From Anaerocolumna sp. (GTDB lineage: Bacteria > Bacillota > Clostridia > Lachnospirales > Lachnospiraceae), in assembly GCA_029239975.1 (NCBI GenBank), contig JARBTX010000012.1, positions 1 through 62,731 of the forward strand: a DNA stretch of 62,731 nt. The letters run 5' to 3'. This document shows, piece after piece, positions 27,621 through 35,062 of the stretch (positions are counted from its first letter, which is position 1; every line of letters begins with the position of its first letter). Made by a program: the position numbers and the translations under genes. The notes under the pieces are model-generated. The model ran no database searches, was not told where the DNA came from, and saw only the letters and a program-made list of their open reading frames with translations.

Positions 27621-29546
27621 ATGATAGAATTAAGTGTAAATAGTTTAGTTAAATATTATGGAGCAAATAAGATATTCGAAAATATATCTTTTGATGTTAA
27701 AACCAATGAAAGAATAGGGCTCATTGGACAAAATGGTTGTGGTAAAACCACAATTATGAAAATTTTAATGGGAAATGAAGAGAGTCAAGGTGGAGAAGTA
27801 ACTTTTCGTAAAGATTGTAAAGTGGGTTATCTAAATCAAATCCCAGTATACGAGAATGGAATCACATCCATAGCAGTGATTCGGTCTGCTTTTAGTAAAA
27901 CTTATGAACGAAAGAGACAAATGAAAGAATTAGAGAAGCAATTTGAGACATTAAATTCAGATGAGTTAGAAAAAGCATTAATACAATATGGAAAATATTC
28001 TGAACAGTTTGAACTAGATGGGGGTTATGAATTAGATACAAGAATCAATAAAATTACAGAAGGTTTGCAGATTAATGAAGTTTTAAAAGAAATGGAATTT
28101 AATCAGTTAAGTGGTGGAGAAAAAACAAGGGTTATGCTTGCCAAGATTCTATTAGAAGAACCAGATATTTTATTACTTGATGAACCAACGAATCATTTGG
28201 ATTTAATTACAATTGATTGGTTGGAAGGGTTTTTAAAAGAATACAAAGGATCTGTCTTAATCATATCTCATGATCGGTATTTTTTAGATAAAGTAGTAAA
28301 TAAAATAGTAGAGTTAGAATTTAGTAAAGCCAATATTTATCTAGGTAATTATAGTTATTATGTAATTGAGAAAGAGAGAAGATTTTTAATTGAGCTAAAA
28401 AATTACCAAAATCAACAAAAGAAAATAGATCAGATGGAGCGCCAAATTGAACGATATCGAATATGGGGAGAAATGCGTGATAGTGAAAAGATGTTTAAAA
28501 AAGCAAAAGAATTAGAAAAACGCTTAGAAAAAATAGATGTCTTAGATAGACCAATAATAGAAAAAAGGAAAATTCGTTTTGGTCAAAATTCACTTGAGAG
28601 AACAGGGAAAATTGTATTAGAACTAGAGAATTTAAAAAAGTCATTTGAGTCTAAGAAATTATTTCATGATATTAATTTGACTATATTTTATCAAGATAGT
28701 GCTTGTATTATAGGTAAAAATGGTTGTGGAAAGACAACATTGTTAAGGCTTTTATTAGGTGAAATAGAACCAGACCATGGTACCATTCGTTTAGGGTCAC
28801 AAGTAAAAATTGGTTATTTACCACAACAAGTGGAATATGAGAATGAAGAACAAACATTACTTGATTACTTTTCGGGTCTTCATAATATCACTTATGAAGC
28901 AGCCAGATCACAGCTGGCCAAAGCATTATTCTTAAAAGAGGATGTTAATAAAAAGATAAAATTTTTATCTGGTGGAGAAAAAAGCAGATTAAAATTATGT
29001 TCTTTAACTTTTGAAAAGGTGAATGTTTTAATTCTAGATGAACCAACAAATCATCTTGATATTGATTCTAGAGAAGTATTAGAAGATACGTTAAAGGAAT
29101 TTGAAGGAACATTACTGTTTGTTTCTCATGACCGATATTTTATCAATAAAGTAGCGGATAAAATTTTAGAAATTGAAAATAATCATCTAAAAATATACGA
29201 TGGTGATTACAACTATTATATGGAAGAATATGAGAAATGTCATCCAAAGCTATTAGAAATAGTTAGAGAGACGAAAAAGGATAATGTCAAAGATAAAAGT
29301 AAAGAGATAGTAATTGATACAAAGCAAAAACCAAGAATGAATCATACTTCTTCTACACAATCAAGTAAAAAAATAGAAATTTTAGAAAAAGAAATAGAAG
29401 ACTTGGAAGAAAAAATCAAGGAATTGGATCAATTAATGGAAACTAACAATTCGGATGCTTTATCTTTAAGAAAGTTATTTGAAGAAAAAGAAGAGTTAAC
29501 AAAGCAATTAACACTTACTTATAAGAAATGGGAAGAAAGTATTTAA
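27621..29546 (+). CDS. ABC-F family ATPase (translation factor or ribosome protection)
   Basis: A 641-residue soluble protein with two ATPase domains and no membrane part. It has Walker A GQNGCGKTT (about 36-44) and GKNGCGKTT (about 364-372), signatures LSGGEKTR and LSGGEKSR, and Walker B LLLDEPTNHLD and LILDEPTNHLD. A charged helical linker of about 80 residues lies between the domains, where ABC-F proteins reach the tRNA or peptidyl transferase site. A C-terminal coiled coil (about 575-641) follows. This may be a housekeeping Uup/YdiF-type factor or an antibiotic-resistance member; the leader layout favours inducible control. The start ATG 27621 follows GAAGGAAAAATT. Confidence 0.88.
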   Translation: MIELSVNSLVKYYGANKIFENISFDVKTNERIGLIGQNGCGKTTIMKILMGNEESQGGEVTFRKDCKVGYLNQIPVYENGITSIAVIRSAFSKTYERKRQMKELEKQFETLNSDELEKALIQYGKYSEQFELDGGYELDTRINKITEGLQINEVLKEMEFNQLSGGEKTRVMLAKILLEEPDILLLDEPTNHLDLITIDWLEGFLKEYKGSVLIISHDRYFLDKVVNKIVELEFSKANIYLGNYSYYVIEKERRFLIELKNYQNQQKKIDQMERQIERYRIWGEMRDSEKMFKKAKELEKRLEKIDVLDRPIIEKRKIRFGQNSLERTGKIVLELENLKKSFESKKLFHDINLTIFYQDSACIIGKNGCGKTTLLRLLLGEIEPDHGTIRLGSQVKIGYLPQQVEYENEEQTLLDYFSGLHNITYEAARSQLAKALFLKEDVNKKIKFLSGGEKSRLKLCSLTFEKVNVLILDEPTNHLDIDSREVLEDTLKEFEGTLLFVSHDRYFINKVADKILEIENNHLKIYDGDYNYYMEEYEKCHPKLLEIVRETKKDNVKDKSKEIVIDTKQKPRMNHTSSTQSSKKIEILEKEIEDLEEKIKELDQLMETNNSDALSLRKLFEEKEELTKQLTLTYKKWEESI

Positions 29547-29599
29547 TTGTAGGTTTACTTATTATTACTTCAATATTGCAGATAGTTAAAACATATGAT

Positions 29600-29698
29600 A
29601 AGGGGCCGTTTTATTAATAGCATATATACTACTTTGTAAGGATTAAAATACGTCTAATCCAGATGTAAAGTTTATGTAGCTATTATTCAACAGCCCTT
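29600..29698. repeat. Long imperfect inverted repeat between convergent genes
   Basis: The outer arms AAGGGGCCGTT...TAATAGC (29600-29620) and GCTATTATT...AGCCCTT (29679-29698) are complementary with few mismatches. The inner arms ACTTTGTAAGGATTA (29631-29645) and TAATCC...GTAAAGT (29655-29671) continue the stem. It may be a bidirectional terminator for the ABC-F gene and the converging SDR gene, but it is longer than needed for that and could be a small mobile hairpin element. Confidence 0.65.
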
Positions 29699-29712
29699 GT
29701 TCAATAATGTTA

Positions 29713-30492
29713 CTAAGAGTTAAGGCTCCAGCCTTCATCGCCATGATAAATCATAAGCTTACTCATTCCACCATCAATTGTTAGATTTTGTCCATTAATG
29801 AAACTTGCTTCATCACTACAAAGATAAAAAACTGCATGTGCTATATCTATAGGATTACCAACTCGTTTACTTAGGTGTTGCTCTGTATCGGCTTGTGAAT
29901 AATTTGGTATATAAGATTCATCATGATAAAATCCTGTGTCAATCCAACCAGGACTTATACTATTAACTCGAACCTTACCAGCCAAGCTTACAGCTAAAGC
30001 ATGGGTTAAAGCGGTTATACCACCCTTAGCAGCGGTATAACTTTCCGTATCTTTTTGAGACATAAAAGCTCTGGTAGATGAAATATTAACAATGGATGCA
30101 TTCTCCTGAAAGTGATTCAGAAACAATTTAGAAAACATGAATGGAGCTGTAATTCCAACGTGTAGAACTTCGTTAAATGCATCATAGCTACAATCACTTA
30201 AGATTCCTTTATTACTATAACAAGCATTGTTAACTAGAATATCAATAGAACCAAAATGTTGTATAACTGCTTTAGAAAATGCTTCAATATCTGCTTGTTT
30301 TGAGATATCTCCTAAAAAGAAAAAACTCTTACGGCCAGTATTCTCTAAAGATGCCAGTACTTTTTCTCCATGTATCTTATCAATATCGATAAAGGCTACT
30401 TGATACCCTTTTTTATCAAACTCTTGTACTAAGCACCTACCAATACCATTCGCACCGCCTGTAACTACACAATATTTTTGATGTTTTAACAT
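29713..30492 (-). CDS. Short-chain dehydrogenase/reductase (SDR)
   Basis: A 259-residue classical SDR. It has the NAD(P) motif TGGANGIG (about 10-17), LVNNAC (about 82-87), catalytic Ser in NISSTRAF, the active-site pair SYTAAKGG (Tyr-x3-Lys, about 150-156), and the C-terminal INGQNLTIDGGMS. An acidic residue at the end of the second beta strand (AFIDID) suggests NAD(H) preference. I choose the start at 30492, eight bases after GGAGTG; the upstream frame to 30543 lacks a site. The substrate is not evident. It is the only minus-strand gene outside the NHEJ pair. Confidence 0.85.
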   Translation of the reverse strand: MLKHQKYCVVTGGANGIGRCLVQEFDKKGYQVAFIDIDKIHGEKVLASLENTGRKSFFFLGDISKQADIEAFSKAVIQHFGSIDILVNNACYSNKGILSDCSYDAFNEVLHVGITAPFMFSKLFLNHFQENASIVNISSTRAFMSQKDTESYTAAKGGITALTHALAVSLAGKVRVNSISPGWIDTGFYHDESYIPNYSQADTEQHLSKRVGNPIDIAHAVFYLCSDEASFINGQNLTIDGGMSKLMIYHGDEGWSLNS

Positions 30493-30665
30493 ACAATCAC
30501 ACTCCATATATATTATTTTAAGCAAACAATTACAAAATAACAAAATTATTAAACCTTAAATGATTTACCTAGCATTTAATTTTAAATTAAAAATTCAGTT
30601 TATATTATGATATACCTTTTAGTAAACTCTATGTCAAGGATAAATCACATATCTTGCCAATAAGT

Positions 30666-30715
30666 GAAATAAAAGTTATAATTAATAAGTTAAATAAAAG
30701 TTATATTTAATAAAT
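30666..30715 (+). repeat. Two-copy direct repeat of about 25 bases
   Basis: AAATAAAAGTTATA-WTTAATAA occurs twice in a row (about 30667-30689 and 30692-30714) immediately before the P-loop protein gene. Confidence 0.6.
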
Positions 30716-30761
30716 GAAATTGACTATTATGAAACATAAGAGTTTCACCTTGGGGGATATT

Positions 30762-31601
30762 ATGGGACAACTAATTTTAGTAGAAGGGATACCAGGTTCT
30801 GGTAAAACAACTACATCTGAAAAAATATATAATAAATTATCCATACAAAAGAAAACAAATCTTTATATGGAAGGCGACGGACATCCTGCAGATTTAGCTT
30901 GGTGTGCTTGTATTCCATTAAATCAGCTAGATGAGATTATTAATAATAACAAAACATATGAATTAAGAATAAGAGAACATATGTATATTGAACAAGATTA
31001 TGCTATCGTGCCGTATACAAAGATTCCAATTGAAAATCCTGAATTTTATCATTTGATGGAGAATTTCGAAGTATATAATAATAGGGTCGGTTTTGATATA
31101 TTTAAAGAGCTACATGTTGGTAAATGGAATAGATTCGGCGAAAAACAAAAGAATTTAAATGAAGTTACAATATTTGAATGTGCATTTTTACAAAATCACA
31201 TAAATGAATTATTATTGTATCATTGTATGGATGAAAGACAAATTGAAAAGTATTTACTTGAGCTGATTCATACAGTCAAAGATTTAAACCCTATCCTAAT
31301 CTACTTGAATCAAAAAAGTGTAGTTGAAACCATAGAGCGAGTATCTAATGTTAGAGTGGATGAAATAGGAGATAAAGTATGGATGAAAATGGTGATAGAT
31401 TATGTGGAAAATAGTCCATATGGTAAAAAGCACACTTTAAAAGGGTTTGAAGGAATGGTAAAGTATTTTGAAGATAGAAAACAAATAGAACTTAATATAA
31501 TGAATAAATTACCAATAAAAGTTTATATTGTAGATAATAAAGAGTATGATTGGGAAAAGGTGTGGACACAGGTACAATCTATTCTAGATAATATCATATA
31601 G
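30762..31601 (+). CDS. P-loop NTPase of unknown function (thymidylate-kinase-like fold)
   Basis: A 279-residue soluble protein with the Walker A motif EGIPGSGKTTT (about residues 8-18) right at the N-terminus, as in nucleotide kinases. The rest (for example FECAFLQNHINELLLYH, about 150-166, a possible Walker B region) shows no family that I can name securely. I choose ATG 30762, four bases after GGGGGAT, over ATG 30714, which has no site. A BFD-like protein starts ten bases after its stop. Their shared operon suggests, but does not prove, a joint role. Confidence 0.65.
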   Translation: MGQLILVEGIPGSGKTTTSEKIYNKLSIQKKTNLYMEGDGHPADLAWCACIPLNQLDEIINNNKTYELRIREHMYIEQDYAIVPYTKIPIENPEFYHLMENFEVYNNRVGFDIFKELHVGKWNRFGEKQKNLNEVTIFECAFLQNHINELLLYHCMDERQIEKYLLELIHTVKDLNPILIYLNQKSVVETIERVSNVRVDEIGDKVWMKMVIDYVENSPYGKKHTLKGFEGMVKYFEDRKQIELNIMNKLPIKVYIVDNKEYDWEKVWTQVQSILDNII

Positions 31602-31611
31602 GAGAGTTAAA

Positions 31612-31830
31612 ATGGATCAAAATATGAATACAGACATTATGGATAAAATGACTAAAGTATGTATCTGTAAAGGAATATCAAGAGCTACTATGAAAAAGGT
31701 AATCAGAGAAGGTGCAAATACATTGCAAAAAGTACAAAAGGCAACAGGTGCAGGTAGTGGACCTTGCGGTGGTAGAAGATGTACTGAAAGAATACAACAA
31801 CTTTTAGAAGAGATGGTAGAAAATAATTAA
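31612..31830 (+). CDS. BFD-like [2Fe-2S]-binding protein
   Basis: A 72-residue protein with the BFD/NifU-central-type pattern: CICKG (about 18-22) and, after a helix-rich spacer, GPCGGRRC (about 51-58), giving four cysteines for a [2Fe-2S] cluster. Bacterioferritin-associated ferredoxins and related domains of nitrite reductase and NifU use this fold. The start ATG follows TAGGAG. The next gene, a flavodoxin-like protein, starts 30 bases later, so an electron-transfer pair is likely. Confidence 0.82.
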   Translation: MDQNMNTDIMDKMTKVCICKGISRATMKKVIREGANTLQKVQKATGAGSGPCGGRRCTERIQQLLEEMVENN

Positions 31831-31860
31831 TTGCGAAGAGTCGCAGATAGGAGTAAGGTT

Positions 31861-32277
31861 ATGAATACTGCATTAATTTATGCAACAAAAACAGGCCATT
31901 CAAAGAAAATAGCAAATGCTATTGCAAAAGAATTAAATGTTTTAGCAGAGGATATAAAGAGCGAACCTAAACTAGACAATGTAGATTTATTATTTCTTAT
32001 AGGTGGAATTTACGGAAGTCAGAGTGCACCTGAATTATTATCTTATCTTGAAAAGTTAAATAATAATATGGTGAAAAAAGTAATATTATTAACTTCTAGT
32101 GCATCCAAGGTAGCAAAACAAAGTGCTGTAAGAACCTTACTTAAAGAGAAAGGAATTGAAGTAGAAGAAGACGAATTTGTTTGTCAAGGAAGCTTTTTGT
32201 TTATGGGTTTTAGACATCCAAATAAAGATGATATTCAAAATGCAGTTACTTTTGCAAAACGATTTTCCTTATCATAA
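31861..32277 (+). CDS. Flavodoxin-like protein
   Basis: A 138-residue protein with an N-terminal FMN phosphate-binding loop YATKTGHSKKIA (about 6-17) in the usual beta-loop-alpha place, and a middle GGIYGSQSAPELLSYL segment (about 54-69) where flavodoxins contact the isoalloxazine. I choose ATG 31861, after TAGGAGTAAGG, over TTG 31831. It is shorter than classical flavodoxins (about 140-170) but complete. Confidence 0.8.
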   Translation: MNTALIYATKTGHSKKIANAIAKELNVLAEDIKSEPKLDNVDLLFLIGGIYGSQSAPELLSYLEKLNNNMVKKVILLTSSASKVAKQSAVRTLLKEKGIEVEEDEFVCQGSFLFMGFRHPNKDDIQNAVTFAKRFSLS

Positions 32278-32347
32278 TCAATAAAAAAGGTTAACCAAAT
32301 ATTACTAAGATGATTGGTTTATCACATCTATTTTATTCCTAGAAAGC

Positions 32348-32376
32348 TTGCAATTCGTAACCTTACAAACTATAAT
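32348..32376 (+). promoter_or_regulatory. Promoter of the TPR lipoprotein gene
   Basis: TTGCAA (32348-32353) and TATAAT (32371-32376) lie 17 bases apart, 57 bases before the start codon. Confidence 0.65.
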
Positions 32377-32432
32377 AACAGGTAGAGCACTTTTTGATTT
32401 GTTAAATTAATACAGGCAGATAGGAGCAGGCA

Positions 32433-33635
32433 ATGAAAAGTAAAAGTGTAAAAAGTGTAGTTATGCTATTATTAGTCGGAACTTTACTTGGTGGATGTAG
32501 TGGTAAATCAGCCAATGATTATTATAAAGAAGGTATACAATTTTTTAAAAGTAAGGAATATGAAAAAGCTTCAGAAGATTTATCGAAAGCGCTAGAAATG
32601 AATCCCGAACGTGCTGAATATTATATTGATTACGGTATGTCTTTAATTATGCTTGGGCGTTATGATGAGGCGATACAAAATTTTGATAGCGCAATGTTAG
32701 ATAAGGATAATGCTATTGTAAAGCAAAATAATAAAACAGCTTTACGAGGAAAAGGAATCGCTTATCTTAAATCACATAATTATACAGAAGCAATCATACA
32801 ATTCGATAATGCTCTTGCAATCAATGAATTAAGCGATTTAAATATGGATATCTTATATTATAAAGGAAATGCAGAGCAAAGCGCTGGGTTATATGAGGAT
32901 GCCTTAAAAACATATACTGCTATTTTAGATAAAAAAAATTCTGATGCAGCAGTATATAGTAGTAGAGCATTTGTTTATAATAAGCTAGGTGCTTATGATA
33001 AAAGTATAGCTGATTATGATAAAGCAATTGATTTAAATAAGGATAATTATGACTATTATTTTGGAAAGTATGCTCTTATGATTGAAAATAATGATACCGA
33101 AGGGGCAGCTGAAGTTTTAAAACAAGCTTCCAATATAAAAGTTGTAACACAAGAAGACAAGTATAATTTAGCAAAAATACATTATTTCATGGGTGAATAT
33201 GATACTGCAATATCTGAGTTAAGCGATGCATTCCGTAATGGTTTCACCGAAAGCTATTATTATTTGGGTGAAATTTATGAAAAAGAAGAAGATTATGAAT
33301 CAGCAGTATATAATTATAGCATGTTCATTGATGATGAGACGCAAGTGAAATCTGCTGCTGTATATAATAAAATCGCTATGTGTCTTATGAAATTAGAAAA
33401 ATATGAAGATGCTTTGTCTTATATTCAAGCTGGAATAAAGCTAAATGATTTTAGTACAAATAAAGCATTAAAAAGAAATGAAATTATAGCCTATGAACAT
33501 GCTGGAAAGTTTGAAAAAGCATATGCTTTAATGATGGATTATCTAAAAAACTATCCAGATGATGAAGAAGCTATAAAAGAGAATGAATTTCTTAAAACTA
33601 GATTACCAGAAGTAAGTACGATAAAGGAAGAATAA
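32433..33635 (+). CDS. TPR-repeat lipoprotein
   Basis: A 400-residue exported lipoprotein: a basic start, hydrophobic segment and lipobox LLGGC (about 18-22), followed by about nine to ten tetratricopeptide repeats. Clear examples are AIIQFDNALAIN, SIADYDKAIDLN and EDALSYIQAGIKLN. TPR arrays bind peptides or assemble complexes. The partner on the cell surface is unknown. The start ATG follows ATAGGAGC, and hflX begins 34 bases downstream. Confidence 0.85.
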   Translation: MKSKSVKSVVMLLLVGTLLGGCSGKSANDYYKEGIQFFKSKEYEKASEDLSKALEMNPERAEYYIDYGMSLIMLGRYDEAIQNFDSAMLDKDNAIVKQNNKTALRGKGIAYLKSHNYTEAIIQFDNALAINELSDLNMDILYYKGNAEQSAGLYEDALKTYTAILDKKNSDAAVYSSRAFVYNKLGAYDKSIADYDKAIDLNKDNYDYYFGKYALMIENNDTEGAAEVLKQASNIKVVTQEDKYNLAKIHYFMGEYDTAISELSDAFRNGFTESYYYLGEIYEKEEDYESAVYNYSMFIDDETQVKSAAVYNKIAMCLMKLEKYEDALSYIQAGIKLNDFSTNKALKRNEIIAYEHAGKFEKAYALMMDYLKNYPDDEEAIKENEFLKTRLPEVSTIKEE

Positions 33636-33669
33636 AAATTTATAAATGCAACCAAACTATGGAGGTTTT

Positions 33670-34914
33670 ATGGGCGAATTGTATGAAATAAAGGAAAAAG
33701 AAGAACGTTTAATCTTGGTTGGCGTTGCGATAAATGATGGTGATGATACGAAAGAATCACTAGATGAATTAGAAGAATTAGCAAAAACTGCTGGGGCTGT
33801 AACAGTGGCAAAAGTAATACAAAATAGAGAAAGTGTACATCCTGGAACATATATAGGCAAGGGTAAAATAGAAGAAGTTAGAGAGATGTTATTAGATCTT
33901 GAGGCAACTGGTGTAGTATGTGATGATGAATTATCGCCTGCGCAACTTAAAAATTTAGAGGATTCACTGCAAGCCAAAGTAATGGATAGAACAATTCTAA
34001 TTTTAGATATTTTTGCACAACATGCAACAACAAAAGAAGGTAAAATTCAGGTTGAATTAGCACAGTTAAAATATCGTTCCACAAGGTTAATTGGTATGAG
34101 AAATTCCATGTCTAGATTAGGTGGTGGAATTGGTACAAGAGGGCCTGGTGAAAAGAAACTGGAAGTTGATCGAAGATTAATTAGAGATAGAATATCACAA
34201 TTAAATCGTGAATTAGCTGAAGTAAAACACTACAGAGCAACTGCAAGAGAATTAAGAAGCAAAGGACCAATTCCAATTGTTGCTATTGTAGGATATACCA
34301 ATGCAGGTAAATCAACCTTATTAAATCATTTAACAAGTGCTGGTGTTTTAGAAGAAAATAAATTATTCGCAACCTTAGATCCAACAACTAGAAATTTAAG
34401 TTTACCAAGTGGACAACAATTGTTGCTTACAGATACCGTTGGATTTATTCGAAAATTACCACATCATTTAATTGAAGCATTTCGAAGTACCCTTGAAGAG
34501 GCAAAATTTGCAGATATTATACTTCATGTAGTGGATAGCTCTAATCCTTCTGCCTATAAACAAATGCACGTAGTTTATGAAACATTAAGTAATCTTGGAG
34601 TAAAAGATAAAACAATTATAACAGCATTTAATAAACAGGATTTAGTGGAAACCGAGCTGATTATTAAAGATTTTAAAGCGGATAAAACAGTCAAAATATC
34701 AGCAAAAGAAAACCAAGGGTTAGATGAATTACAGGAGATTCTAGAAGAAATCCTTAGGGATCGTAAAATTTTAGTTGAAAGAGTATTTTCTTACAACGAT
34801 GCTGGCAAAATTCAAATTATACGTAAGTATGGACAATTACTGGAAGAAGAATATCAAGCAGAAGGAATTTATATAAAAGCATACCTACCAAAGGATGTTT
34901 ATTATAGTTTATAA
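33670..34914 (+). CDS. hflX: Ribosome-associated GTPase HflX
   Basis: A 414-residue GTPase of the Obg-HflX superfamily. It has an N-terminal HflX domain with GKGKIEEV and GGGIGTRGPGEKKLEVDRR, then the G domain with G1 GYTNAGKST (about 205-213), G3 DTVGF (about 255-259) and G4 NKQD. HflX splits or rescues stalled ribosomes under stress. I choose ATG 33670, four bases after GGAGG, over ATG 33646, which lacks a site. It is followed by a strong terminator. Confidence 0.92.
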   Translation: MGELYEIKEKEERLILVGVAINDGDDTKESLDELEELAKTAGAVTVAKVIQNRESVHPGTYIGKGKIEEVREMLLDLEATGVVCDDELSPAQLKNLEDSLQAKVMDRTILILDIFAQHATTKEGKIQVELAQLKYRSTRLIGMRNSMSRLGGGIGTRGPGEKKLEVDRRLIRDRISQLNRELAEVKHYRATARELRSKGPIPIVAIVGYTNAGKSTLLNHLTSAGVLEENKLFATLDPTTRNLSLPSGQQLLLTDTVGFIRKLPHHLIEAFRSTLEEAKFADIILHVVDSSNPSAYKQMHVVYETLSNLGVKDKTIITAFNKQDLVETELIIKDFKADKTVKISAKENQGLDELQEILEEILRDRKILVERVFSYNDAGKIQIIRKYGQLLEEEYQAEGIYIKAYLPKDVYYSL

Positions 34915-34938
34915 TCTACAACATCTAGTTTATACAAG

Positions 34939-34972
34939 AAGCGTTTACAGAATATGAAAACGCTTTTTTTAT
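34939..34972 (+). terminator. Terminator after hflX
   Basis: AAGCGTTT (34939-34946) pairs with AAACGCTT (34958-34965), then a T-run. Confidence 0.9.
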
Positions 34973-35062
34973 TGCTTAAATGTAAAACAAGTAGTAGAGT
35001 AATATATTATCATTTTAAAGACAAATGTATTTAACTTTTAAAAATCAGGAGATTAGTCGCAT

